A stretch of DNA of 64,000 nucleotides from Symsagittifera roscoffensis (GCF_963678635.1 NC_087068.1:60326872-60390871), one strand, 5' to 3'. Positions 35,429 to 47,400 are shown, numbered from the stretch's first letter. The notes: generated by a model not told the origin, from the letters alone. Translations and numbers: made by a program.

Positions 35429-38400
35429 CGTGTAGAGAACCCCATACGTTCCATTGTCACGACAAAACAATCCGAAAACTACCGATTTTATGTCGACCAG
35501 TTCACTAAATTAAAAACACCCCAGCAAAAAATGCTCCCGGTTCCAACGCTTCCTTGGTAGGCTTAAACAGTCAAATAACACTGAGCCCTTTTCGAATCTG
35601 AAAAGTTCAACGTGTAGAGCACCCCCGTACGTTCCATTGTCACGACAAAACAATCCGAAAACTACCGATTTTATGTCGACCAGTTCACTAAATTAAAAAC
35701 AACCCAGCAAAACATTGCTCCCGGTTCCAATGCTTCCTTGGTAGGCTTAAATAATCAAATAACACTGAGCTCTTCGTAACAGCTACATTGTCTGTCACGT
35801 GTCTTCAAAAATGGAAAAAACTGTCCTTCGATAAGGTGTAGTATCTATCCAAGGAAAAAAACAACATCTTTTTATAGAGTGACCAAATTATAAAAAACCA
35901 AATCCTTCTGAAAGTGTTACAACTGCGGTCTATAGGATACCGAGAAGTTATATGTGTGTCTGAAAAGTTTCAACGTGTAGAGAACCCCGTGCGTTCCATG
36001 GTCAAGACAAAACAATCCGAAAACTACCGTTTTCATGTCGACAAGTTCACTAAATTAAAAACACCCCATCAAAACATTGCTCCCGGTTCCAACGCTTCCT
36101 TGGTAGGCTTAAACAACAATCAAATAACACTGAGCCCTTTGTGTGTCTGAAAAGTTTCAACGTGTAGAGAACCCCGTGCGTTCCATTGTCACGACAAAGC
36201 AATCCGAAAACTACCGATTTCATGTCGACCAGTTCACTAAATTAAAAACACTCCAGCAAAAAAATGCTCCCGGTCCCAACGCTTCCCTGGTAGGCCTAAA
36301 TAGTCAAATAACACTGAGCTCTTCGTAACAGCTACATTGTCTGTCACGTGTCGTCAAAAATGGAAAAAACTGTCCTTCGATTAGGTGTAATATCTATCCA
36401 AGGAAAAAACAACATCTATTTATAGAGTGACCAAATTATAAAAAACCAAATCCTTCTGAAAGTGTTACAACTGCGGTCTATAGGACACCGAGAAGTTATA
36501 TGTGTGTCTGAAAAGTTTCAACCTGTAGAGAACCCCGTGCGTTCCATTGTCACGACAAAACAATCCGAAAACTACCGTTTTCATGTCGACAAGTTCACTA
36601 AATTAAAAACACCCCATCAAAACATTGCTCCCGGTTCCAACGCTTCCTTGGTAGGCTTAAACAACAATCAAATAACACTGAGCCCTTTGTGCGTCTGAAA
36701 AGTTTCAACGTGTAGAGAACCCCGTGCGTTCCATTGTCACGACAAAATAATCCGAAAACTACCGATTTCATGTCGACCAGTTCACTAAATTAAAAACACC
36801 CCAGCAAAAAATTGCTCCCGGTCCCAACGCTTCCCTGGTAGGCCTAAATAGTCAAATAACACTGAGCTCTTCGTGACAGCTACATTGGCTGTCATGTGTC
36901 GTCAAAAATGGAAAAAAAAATTGTCCTTCGATAATGTGTAGGATCTATCCAAGGGAAAACAACCATCTATTTAAAGTGTAACCTAATATATAAAAAAACA
37001 AATCCTTCTGAGAGTGTTACAACTGCGGTCAGTAGGATACCGAGAAGTTATATGTGCATCTGAAAAGTTTCAACGTGTAGAATACTCCATACGTATCATT
37101 ATCACGACAAAATAATCCGAAAACTACCGATTTTACGCCGACAAGTTCACTAATTTAAAAAGATCCAGCAAAATTTTGCTCCCGGTTCTAACGCTACCTT
37201 AGTGTGTTTAGATAATCAAATAACACTGAGCTCTTTGAGACAGCTACATTGGTTGTCATGTGTCGTCAAAAAGGGAACAAGTTGTCGTTCGAAAATGCGT
37301 AGCATCTATCCATGGGAAAAACAGCAATCCTTCTCCAAAGTGAAGTCTTAGACGAACCAAGTCCTACTGAGAGTGTTAAAACTAGGGCATTTACGATACC
37401 GATTAGTTATAGGCGCGTCTGAAAAGTTTCAACGTGTATAGTACCCCATACGTTCCATTATCACGACGAAACAATCCGAAAACTGAGCTCTTCGAGACAG
37501 CTACATTGGCTGTCATAGGTCGTCAAAAATGAAAAGGTTGTCCTTCGAAAAAGATAGCATCGATCCAAGGGAAAAACAACAATCTTTTTATAAAGTGAAC
37601 TAATACAAAAAAAACCAATTTTTTTCTGAGAGTCTTATCAACAAATGTGTAAACGGTAACGAGCATTACTAGGCGGGTCTGATAAGTTTCAACGTGTAGA
37701 GAACCCCATACTTTCCACTATCACTACAAAAACAATCCGAAAACTACCGATTTTTTGTCGACAAGTTCATTAAAATAAAATTACCCCAGAAAAACTTTGC
37801 GCCCGGTTCCATTGCTACCATGGTAGGTTTACATATTCGAATAACACTGAGCTCTTCGAGACAGCTACATTGGCTGTCATAGGTCGTCAAAAATGAAAAG
37901 GTTGTCCTTCGAAAAAGGTAGCATCGATCCAAGGGAAAAACAACAATCTTTTTATAAAGTGAACTAATACAAAAAAAACCAATTTTTTCTGAGAGTCTTA
38001 TCAACAAATGTGTAAACGGTAACGAACATTACTAGGCGAGTCTGATAAGTTTCAACGTGTAGAGAACCCCATACTTTCCACTATCACTACAAAAACAAAC
38101 CGAAAAGTACTGACTTTATGTCGACAAGTTCATCAAATCAAAAACAACCCAGCAAAGTTTTGCTCCTGATTCCGATGCTACCGTAGTCGGTCTAGATAAT
38201 CAAATAAGACTGAGTTCTTCGAGACAGCTAGATTGGTTGTCATGTGTCCTCAAATAGGGAACATTTTGTCGTTCGAAAATCTGTGGCATCTATCCATGGG
38301 AAAAACAACAATCATTCTCCAAAGTGAAGTCTTAGACAAACCAAGTCCTACTGAGAGTGTTAAAACTAAGGTTTTTATGATACCCATTAGTTATAGGATC

Positions 38401-39138
38401 GTCTGAAAAGCTTCAACGTGTAGAGAACCCAATGCGTTCAATTCTCACGACAAAACAATCCGAAAACTACCGATTTTTTGTCGACAAGTTCATTAAAATA
38501 AAATTACCCCAGAAAAACTTTGCGCCCGGTTCCATTGCTACCATGGTAGGTTTACATATTCGAATAACACTGAGCTCTTCGAGACAGCTACATTGGCCCG
38601 TCATAGGTCGTCAAAAATGAAAAGGTTGTCCTTCGGAAAAGGTAGCATCGATCCAAGGGAAAAACAACAATCTTTTTATAAAGTGAACTAATACAAAAAA
38701 CCAATTTTTTCTGAGAGTCTTATCAACAAATGTGTAAACGGTAACGAGCATTACTAGGCGAGTCTGATAAGTTTCAACGTGTACAGAACCCCATACTTTC
38801 CACTATCACTACAAAAACAAACCGAAAAGTACTGACTTTATGTCGACAAGTTCATCAAATCAAAAACAACCCAGCAAAGTTTTGCTCCTGATTCCGATGC
38901 TACCGTAGTCGGTCTAGATAATCAAATAACACTGAGTTCTTCGAGACAGCTAGATTGGTTGTCATGTGTCCTCAAATAGGGAACATTTTGTCGTTCGAAA
39001 ATCTGTGGCATCTATCCATGGGAAAAACAACAATCATTCTCCAAAGTGAAATCTTAGACAAACCAAGTCCTTCTGAGAGTGTTAAAACTAGGGTTTGTAC
39101 GATACCCATTAGTTATAGGATCGTCTGAAAAGCTTCAA
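35429..39138 (+). repeat. 3.71-kb higher-order satellite unit, copy 1
   Basis: About eleven full and partial monomers that recur 3710 bases later almost without change. Inside, monomers of about 363 bp alternate with short ones of about 184 bp (breaks at about 35585, 36137 and 36688, where TGAGCCCTTT runs straight into GTCTGAAAAG). Another short monomer (about 263 bp) at 37480 joins CCGAAAACT to GAGCTC. A 2-monomer repeat of about 722 bp lies at 37740-39138. Confidence 0.95.
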
Positions 39139-42100
39139 CGTGTAGAGAACCCCATACGTTCCATTGTCACGACAAAACAATCCGAAAACTACCGATTTTA
39201 TGTCGACCAGTTCACTAAATTAAAAACACCCCAGCAAAAAATGCTCCCGGTTCCAACGCTTCCTTGGTAGGCTTAAACAGTCAAATAACACTGAGCCCTT
39301 TTCGAATCTGAAAAGTTCAACGTGTAGAGCACCCCCGTACGTTCCATTGTCACGACAAAACAATCCGAAAACTACCGATTTTATGTCGACCAGTTCACTA
39401 AATTAAAAACAACCCAGCAAAACATTGCTCCCGGTTCCAATGCTTCCTTGGTAGGCTTAAATAATCAAATAACACTGAGCTCTTCGTAACAGCTACATTG
39501 TCTGTCACGTGTCTTCAAAAATGGAAAAAACTGTCCTTCGATAAGGTGTAGTATCTATCCAAGGAAAAAAACAACATCTTTTTATAGAGTGACCAAATTA
39601 TAAAAAACCAAATCCTTCTGAAAGTGTTACAACTGCGGTCTATAGGATACCGAGAAGTTATATGTGTGTCTGAAAAGTTTCAACGTGTAGAGAACCCCGT
39701 GCGTTCCATGGTCAAGACAAAACAATCCGAAAACTACCGTTTTCATGTCGACAAGTTCACTAAATTAAAAACACCCCATCAAAACATTGCTCCCGGTTCC
39801 AACGCTTCCTTGGTAGGCTTAAACAACAATCAAATAACACTGAGCCCTTTGTGTGTCTGAAAAGTTTCAACGTGTAGAGAACCCCGTGCGTTCCATTGTC
39901 ACGACAAAGCAATCCGAAAACTACCGATTTCATGTCGACCAGTTCACTAAATTAAAAACACTCCAGCAAAAAAATGCTCCCGGTCCCAACGCTTCCCTGG
40001 TAGGCCTAAATAGTCAAATAACACTGAGCTCTTCGTAACAGCTACATTGTCTGTCACGTGTCGTCAAAAATGGAAAAAACTGTCCTTCGATTAGGTGTAA
40101 TATCTATCCAAGGAAAAAACAACATCTATTTATAGAGTGACCAAATTATAAAAAACCAAATCCTTCTGAAAGTGTTACAACTGCGGTCTATAGGACACCG
40201 AGAAGTTATATGTGTGTCTGAAAAGTTTCAACCTGTAGAGAACCCCGTGCGTTCCATTGTCACGACAAAACAATCCGAAAACTACCGTTTTCATGTCGAC
40301 AAGTTCACTAAATTAAAAACACCCCATCAAAACATTGCTCCCGGTTCCAACGCTTCCTTGGTAGGCTTAAACAACAATCAAATAACACTGAGCCCTTTGT
40401 GCGTCTGAAAAGTTTCAACGTGTAGAGAACCCCGTGCGTTCCATTGTCACGACAAAATAATCCGAAAACTACCGATTTCATGTCGACCAGTTCACTAAAT
40501 TAAAAACACCCCAGCAAAAAATTGCTCCCGGTCCCAACGCTTCCCTGGTAGGCCTAAATAGTCAAATAACACTGAGCTCTTCGTGACAGCTACATTGGCT
40601 GTCATGTGTCGTCAAAAATGGAAAAAAAAATTGTCCTTCGATAATGTGTAGGATCTATCCAAGGGAAAACAACCATCTATTTAAAGTGTAACCTAATATA
40701 TAAAAAAACAAATCCTTCTGAGAGTGTTACAACTGCGGTCAGTAGGATACCGAGAAGTTATATGTGCATCTGAAAAGTTTCAACGTGTAGAATACTCCAT
40801 ACGTATCATTATCACGACAAAATAATCCGAAAACTACCGATTTTACGCCGACAAGTTCACTAATTTAAAAAGATCCAGCAAAATTTTGCTCCCGGTTCTA
40901 ACGCTACCTTAGTGTGTTTAGATAATCAAATAACACTGAGCTCTTTGAGACAGCTACATTGGTTGTCATGTGTCGTCAAAAAGGGAACAAGTTGTCGTTC
41001 GAAAATGCGTAGCATCTATCCATGGGAAAAACAGCAATCCTTCTCCAAAGTGAAGTCTTAGACGAACCAAGTCCTACTGAGAGTGTTAAAACTAGGGCAT
41101 TTACGATACCGATTAGTTATAGGCGCGTCTGAAAAGTTTCAACGTGTATAGTACCCCATACGTTCCATTATCACGACGAAACAATCCGAAAACTGAGCTC
41201 TTCGAGACAGCTACATTGGCTGTCATAGGTCGTCAAAAATGAAAAGGTTGTCCTTCGAAAAAGATAGCATCGATCCAAGGGAAAAACAACAATCTTTTTA
41301 TAAAGTGAACTAATACAAAAAAAACCAATTTTTTTCTGAGAGTCTTATCAACAAATGTGTAAACGGTAACGAGCATTACTAGGCGGGTCTGATAAGTTTC
41401 AACGTGTAGAGAACCCCATACTTTCCACTATCACTACAAAAACAATCCGAAAACTACCGATTTTTTGTCGACAAGTTCATTAAAATAAAATTACCCCAGA
41501 AAAACTTTGCGCCCGGTTCCATTGCTACCATGGTAGGTTTACATATTCGAATAACACTGAGCTCTTCGAGACAGCTACATTGGCTGTCATAGGTCGTCAA
41601 AAATGAAAAGGTTGTCCTTCGAAAAAGGTAGCATCGATCCAAGGGAAAAACAACAATCTTTTTATAAAGTGAACTAATACAAAAAAAACCAATTTTTTCT
41701 GAGAGTCTTATCAACAAATGTGTAAACGGTAACGAACATTACTAGGCGAGTCTGATAAGTTTCAACGTGTAGAGAACCCCATACTTTCCACTATCACTAC
41801 AAAAACAAACCGAAAAGTACTGACTTTATGTCGACAAGTTCATCAAATCAAAAACAACCCAGCAAAGTTTTGCTCCTGATTCCGATGCTACCGTAGTCGG
41901 TCTAGATAATCAAATAAGACTGAGTTCTTCGAGACAGCTAGATTGGTTGTCATGTGTCCTCAAATAGGGAACATTTTGTCGTTCGAAAATCTGTGGCATC
42001 TATCCATGGGAAAAACAACAATCATTCTCCAAAGTGAAGTCTTAGACAAACCAAGTCCTACTGAGAGTGTTAAAACTAAGGTTTTTATGATACCCATTAG

Positions 42101-42848
42101 TTATAGGATCGTCTGAAAAGCTTCAACGTGTAGAGAACCCAATGCGTTCAATTCTCACGACAAAACAATCCGAAAACTACCGATTTTTTGTCGACAAGTT
42201 CATTAAAATAAAATTACCCCAGAAAAACTTTGCGCCCGGTTCCATTGCTACCATGGTAGGTTTACATATTCGAATAACACTGAGCTCTTCGAGACAGCTA
42301 CATTGGCCCGTCATAGGTCGTCAAAAATGAAAAGGTTGTCCTTCGGAAAAGGTAGCATCGATCCAAGGGAAAAACAACAATCTTTTTATAAAGTGAACTA
42401 ATACAAAAAACCAATTTTTTCTGAGAGTCTTATCAACAAATGTGTAAACGGTAACGAGCATTACTAGGCGAGTCTGATAAGTTTCAACGTGTACAGAACC
42501 CCATACTTTCCACTATCACTACAAAAACAAACCGAAAAGTACTGACTTTATGTCGACAAGTTCATCAAATCAAAAACAACCCAGCAAAGTTTTGCTCCTG
42601 ATTCCGATGCTACCGTAGTCGGTCTAGATAATCAAATAACACTGAGTTCTTCGAGACAGCTAGATTGGTTGTCATGTGTCCTCAAATAGGGAACATTTTG
42701 TCGTTCGAAAATCTGTGGCATCTATCCATGGGAAAAACAACAATCATTCTCCAAAGTGAAATCTTAGACAAACCAAGTCCTTCTGAGAGTGTTAAAACTA
42801 GGGTTTGTACGATACCCATTAGTTATAGGATCGTCTGAAAAGCTTCAA
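39139..42848 (+). repeat. 3.71-kb higher-order satellite unit, copy 2
   Basis: Copy of 35429-39138 in direct orientation. Long stretches compared line by line are identical, including the short-monomer breakpoints and rare variants. It is the youngest duplication in the window by that criterion, or an assembly duplicate. It ends near 42849, after which the sequence follows a different monomer type. Confidence 0.95.
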
Positions 42849-43050
42849 CGTGTAGAAAACCCCATGCGTTCAATTCTCACGACAAAACAATCCGAAAACT
42901 ACCGATTTTTTGTCGACAAGTTCATTAAATTAAAAACAACCCAGCAAAACTTTCCTCTCGGTTCCAACGCTACTATGGTAGGTTTACATAATCGAATAAG
43001 ACTGAGCTCTTCGATACAGCTACATTGGCTGTCATAGGTCGTCAAAAATG
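42849..43050 (+). repeat. 361-bp satellite, truncated right end
   Basis: The last partial monomer. It breaks off within GTCGTCAAAAATGG at about 43050, directly against the MULE relic. The right edge is therefore a real junction between satellite and transposon. Confidence 0.9.
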
Positions 43051-43876
43051 GTTATTGAGCCAAAATGTTTGAAGCGTCTTTCCATTTTACTTTATCCTCC
43101 AAAGATAAGCAAATTTTAGTAGTATCGGGCCAAAAATATTGTTTTAAGCGAAAGAACAAAACCACTACTAAGTGGAATTGCTCAAAATTCATAAATGCCG
43201 ATCAACAGCAAATACGGAGGGTGAAAAATTTGTTCAAACGAGGGGTGAGCATAATCACCACATATCTTCGGGAAAACGTGATGCTCGACTAGTTTTGAAA
43301 AGTATAAAGGACCTGAGCGAGAGTAAAACTCCAACTGTCGCTGTCGCCACAGCAATTCAATCCATGACAGACAATCTTGCCGTTCAGTTAGCCCTCCCAA
43401 CTAAAGAAAATTTAGTTCGAACTGCACAACGCATGCGCAAGCAACGAGAACAGGTTTTACCAGTCTCCCCAGCAACAAGAATTTTCGAAATACACGAGCC
43501 ATTTAGGAAATTCGTAAGATTTGACAGTGGACAGTATGATCATGATATGGTTTTTTTATTTGGCGACCCAGAGATGATCCGCGTGCTCGAAAAGTTACAT
43601 TTTTGTTTGTCAGATGGAACTTTCAAAATAACTCCTAAAATGTTTTATCATCTCTACTCTATACCTGTTATCAATTTAGGAATAGCCCCTGCTTGCATAT
43701 ATGCTTTTTCACCAAATGAAACAGAATAAACATACCATCGTTTTTCAGAAACACTAAAAAACGTAACCCCTGATAGTAAACCTGAAAAAATTTTGTTGGA
43801 TTTCGAGCAAGCGGATTTCAAAACGTGATTTCCTCTTCCAGCATGTAACAAAACTTCTATCTTAGATCTTATTTAG
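43051..43876 (+). pseudogene. FLYWCH zinc finger plus MULE transposase, truncated and broken
   Basis: Frame 1 (from 43059) gives a FLYWCH-type start: FEASFHFTLSSKDKQILVV, then a Tyr-rich stretch and KWNCSKF. A one-base shift near 43185-43195 moves the rest to the next frame, which supplies KCRSTA and then GEHNHH, completing the Cys-Cys-His-His pattern of a FLYWCH finger. Downstream comes a MULE transposase core: SDGTFKITPKMFYHLYSIP, with the first catalytic Asp at 43613-43615, and KILLDFEQADF, with the second at 43799-43801. TAA at 43727-43729, TGA at 43826-43828 and TAG at 43874-43876 interrupt the same frame, and readable family sequence (FPLPACN) continues after the TGA. The third catalytic acid and the CxxH region are missing. 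Animal MULE families often carry FLYWCH domains for DNA binding. This copy cannot encode a working enzyme. Confidence 0.85.
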
Positions 43877-44393
43877 TGTCAAACACACCTCAAATTTTGG
43901 TTCAATTGTTCGTTGAAATATAAGAAAATTGCAACTTCTTTGTCCAGTGAGAGACTCAAATCAGGTAATAGAGGCGGTAACTTAGTCCAGGTTAGAAACA
44001 AGATAATTTTGAATTGATCCGGTAACTTAGTCCAGGTTAGAAACAAGATAATTTTGAATTGATCTATGCTTTATGGTTGAAATAACGAGTTATCAGATCA
44101 GAAACACATCGCATTGAAAATTAAAAAAAGCGTGTGGGGGAAATTTTATTAAAAAAATCCATCCTTTAAATCAAAAGTCTAGCAAAATCAGGATGTTCAG
44201 GTTTTCCTAATTGAAGTTATAATCTGTTGTTCAAGGATTAAAACCTCCTAAAATACCACGGATTATGTTGTATAGTTTTTGAAAATCAAGTTTAATTGAA
44301 CAACCCAAAAATTTTTGGTGCCATGAAAAACATCCTTTTGAGGTAATTACGCGCAAAACGGAAACTCAATTTTTAATCAAAGTTCTTTTGAAA
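43877..44393. other. Unassigned region between MULE relic and 6.2-kb duplication
   Basis: AT-rich, with no gene seen. It contains the 45-bp tandem duplication at 43975-44064. Confidence 0.5.
43975..44064. repeat. 45-bp perfect tandem duplication
   Basis: CGGTAACTTAGTCCAGG and the following 28 bases occur twice in a row without a mismatch (43975-44019 and 44020-44064). This is a recent slippage or duplication event. Confidence 0.92.
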
Positions 44394-45341
44394 AAGCTTC
44401 AGAAAATTACCTGATCTGCTTTTTCAAAATTATCTGGTGGACTGGGCTGATGAAAAAAATCTATTATGATAGACAAGCTCATAAAGTTAAAAAAAATGGT
44501 TAAACAGTTATCATGAAAATCAATTGCATTTCAAATTTTTCTTTCTTTTCATGTTTTTTATGAGTTTCTTTTCATTTGACGATCATTGCGAATTTGAAGT
44601 GAACCTCATTTGAGATTGATTAAGAACCGCAAACTGTTTATGATTTGGTGTCGTCCCTTGAGAACCACAGAGGCCAGATTTTATCACCATCAAACTATTC
44701 TAACTCTGCAAATTGCCTCTCCTCTGTTATTAAGCCAGATATTTAATTCCAACAGAGATAACAACCTTATCTTCACCCAGTCCGCCTTGGCTTTTCGTCT
44801 CAATTAAGAGACTCACTAGATCCCATTTTGCTCTCTCCCTCTCTAATCCCTAGATAGAAAAGAGTCAACTGGTGAAAATCCCAATTGTACGACAGTGTTG
44901 TTATGCAAACTAGCCAAATTATGAAGCATACAGCACAGTGAAAACCAGTCAAAACTACTAAGTAGTTACAAAATAATTATGTTAGAAGCATTTACGATAA
45001 CCATGTTAACTTCATCAAAAAGGATTTTTTTTTTAATGTTTAGCCCTTTTTTGTTTCTCCTTCTCCTTATCCACCCTCTAATCACGTGACCCCACTTTCG
45101 CCCCTCCTTGTTATGTGTGAAGCCGCTGGGAGAAATCAGATGCGCCCACTGGCCCATAAAGTTAATAACTCAAATCTGATTACCTGTCGTGTGCCCTGTC
45201 TGTCCCTGGGGCATCCAACCGGCTTCATTAAACTTCGCCTCCAATCCCCCTCCCACTCTCACTTCTGAGTGTGACATTTTGACAGTGATGTTTATCTGCT
45301 CAAAAATTAACTGAACACATACTGGACATGTGTATCTGTTG

Positions 45342-45755
45342 AAGGAGCTGATGTAGGGATGGGTTGGGATGGGACGCCTCTTTTTTAGGGATTCGACCAC
45401 CTGCCGACCCGAAGGGTCCCCCTTTGTACTATTTTGAGATGTCCATTTTTGGCGATGGACCCTAAAAAATTTCTAAAGATGCCTTGGGCGCCAATATATA
45501 CTAGTTTTTGAGGGAGAGCGCGCCAAAAAAAACGCAATTTTTTGGTCAAAACATTTCAAAAAGTGCCTCAAAACGCCTTTTTGGCATGTTTTCAAAAATT
45601 TGGCCTGCGGGACAAAGCAAAATTGGGACAAAGCAGTGCTTGGGAAGAGCTCGAAAAATCAATTTGATTTGGGTCGACCTAAAAAAAGGTCGACAAAATT
45701 TTCGAAATTTTTTGGAAAATCCGCCATCCTCGAGAAAATCTTAGATCCACCCCTG
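45342..45755. mobile_element. Non-autonomous hAT-like element, copy 1 (414 bp)
   Basis: The right end reads GATCCACCCCTG, so on the minus strand the element begins CAGGGGTGGATC, a typical hAT terminus. The left end begins AAGGAGCTGATGT (CAGGAGCTGATGT in the other copy), which matches the right terminus at 9 of 13 bases. The element is flanked by ATCTGTTG (45334-45341) and ATCTGTAG (45756-45763), an 8-bp target duplication with one mismatch, the length expected for hAT. There is no transposase inside, so it would depend on enzymes supplied from elsewhere. Minus-strand frames in it are incidental. Confidence 0.72.
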
Positions 45756-45984
45756 ATCTGTAGGTTTTGTAACGCTCTGAAAGTTCACTGCTCCCATTTC
45801 CGAAAAAAATGACCGAACTTTTGTGCTCGCGTAGGTTTTTCTCCATATAGTTTTCGACCATAGCTTTTTTGACAAGTTTTTCTACAGTAAAGAATATATC
45901 CATATTTTGAGCTCCAAATGAAAAAAAAAAACCTTTCACTTGTGATCAGTTTTTCTAAAACATAATCTTCAACATCAGTTTTTT

Positions 45985-47093
45985 CTAGAGCAGTACAAAG
46001 GGAACATCATGTTGCGTATGGACTGGCGCTGAATGGTAATGAGGCGCCGAAAGGAAAACCGGCGGTGGGTTTACTCCAGAAGATGAAAAGTGACCACCAG
46101 CAAATGCAGGTGGTAAAGAATCAAAAGCAGTAACGGGTTACAATGGGACACTTGGCAAAACACCATTAATTATGTTTGAACTCATGGCCTGTAAAAGATC
46201 AGCAGACGGTGGTGGTAACACGTGTGCACTAGAATGCATATTGTTAACTGGGAATGAAACAGATGGAGCAGAAGCTTGCAATGGCCGAAGGCTTGCATTG
46301 TCAAATTGAGGCATAACCCGATGTCCATGTCTTTGGATTCCACTGTCACTCAACGCTGTATGCCCGTGTTTATGATCATTACTAGTGTGAATTGCATAAG
46401 TAACGTTGGCGGAAGTCGTCAGTTTTGAAGAAATTGGTACAAAAATGAAGACCAGTAAACTTGGCGCACTAGCACCGTCAGGAAGTACCTGTGAACTAAC
46501 AGAGTCTACCCAATCATTAGTCCAAATCCAATCGGTTGGTACTTAGTCCGATAGGTTGGCTTACTCCTGTCGTGTTACTTTCCATGACCTATCACTAACC
46601 TCAGATGAATCATCCTCAAGTTCGAACGCTTTCATTTCCATTTCAATTGGTTGCTTTTTACGAGTTTCAGCCAATTGCTCTAGTTCCAGCTGACTTTGTT
46701 CAAACTTAAGACGGTTCTCTTGCTCTTTAAGTCTTATAGGTACTTGATACCGCCTTTCCAGCTCCTAGTGGCGTCGTTTTACTAAAGCTAACTCATGCCG
46801 CTTCTCACTTGATGACATTTTGCGAACAGTCGACGTATGACGCGTGGAAGCAGATTTATCAGACTTATGTGAGTCAAGCTTTCTACTATTTTTAGACCTA
46901 TTAGAGAAAATAGACCTCTTTTTTGAGATATTCGTGCTTCTGAACCTCTTGTTGTTTTGTGCGAGGGCGAGCATGTCTTAAACTTGATTTCTTGTAAAGA
47001 TCCCCTTCTCCCTGTAATGCCGGCTGCAGAAAATGAAGAAGGTGCAAAGCTCATCTTGTAACTCCGAGCTTCATGCATTACTTTATCGTTCAT
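45985..47093 (-). pseudogene. LTR-retrotransposon Gag-like gene (BEL/Pao-like?), broken, copy 1
   Basis: Reading leftward, an ATG at 47093 opens a 101-codon frame. A shift near 46900-46970 moves to the frame that carries MSSSEKRHELALVKRRH, then a Glu/Leu/Arg-rich coiled-coil (ELERRYQ ... LKFEQSQLELEQL ... MKAFELEDDSSEVSD), then a Ser/Pro/His-rich tail. That second frame runs to 45985, interrupted only by in-frame stops at 46765-46767, 46561-46563, 46543-46545 and 46138-46140. A basic, coiled-coil N-terminal region followed by a low-complexity tail fits the start of Gag in BEL/Pao-type elements, but protease, RT and integrase are not present to confirm this. The primer-binding-site-like motif and LTR-like end lie about 210 bases upstream, at the expected distance. 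Confidence 0.55.
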
Positions 47094-47299
47094 TCGGCTA
47101 CTCTCTTAAGCCCGAGGTCTTGCTGGGCTTTCCGTTTTTCCAGCTGGAGGGAGGGGGGTAGTCCGTTACTCGGACGGCTAGACGAACATGAGAATATTAC
47201 GACTTTCGAATAGCTCTGACTGGAAAACTAAACTCGTGCCCCGGTCGACCTGAAGGCTGCATTACTAGAACTCAATGACCTGAATAAAAAACTCGTGTA

Positions 47300-47314
47300 C
47301 CTTGTGAGGCGCCA
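47300..47314 (-). promoter_or_regulatory. tRNA primer-binding-site-like motif, copy 1
   Basis: On the minus strand the motif reads TGGCGCCTCACAAGG. It starts with TGG, as needed to pair with a tRNA CCA end, and lies directly downstream of an LTR-like end and about 210 bases upstream of the Gag-like ATG. The priming tRNA cannot be assigned. A second copy is at 53492-53506. Confidence 0.5.
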
Positions 47315-47315
47315 A

Positions 47316-47400
47316 AATATGCTCGCTCAGTCTTCGTAAGTTAATAAAAAACAATGAAGTCGAATGCTTGAATTCTTAAAAGCATTTATTGGCAAAAACT
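47316..47400 (-). mobile_element. LTR-like 3' portion (R/U5), copy 1
   Basis: Directly upstream of the primer-binding-site-like motif the minus strand has an AATAAA signal (47385-47390) and, about 65 bases later, ends with GAGCGAGCATAT next to TTTTGGCGCC. This is the arrangement of the end of a 5' LTR. The other LTR boundary and the matching 3' LTR were not found, so the element is incomplete. In the second unit (53508-53590) the signal is changed to AATAAT. Confidence 0.4.

Noticed and set aside
11078-43050. CRISPR array
   Set aside because: The repeats are 361-bp contiguous monomers that diverge gradually, with no short repeat/unique spacer pattern, and the context is eukaryotic.
44966-45400. 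Two minus-strand frames (63 and 76 codons) conserved in both 6.2-kb units, with a CAG/GTAATC donor-like site between them
   Set aside because: The conservation reflects recent duplication. The donor-like site is lost in the second copy (GTTAATC), and no domain or further exon is visible.
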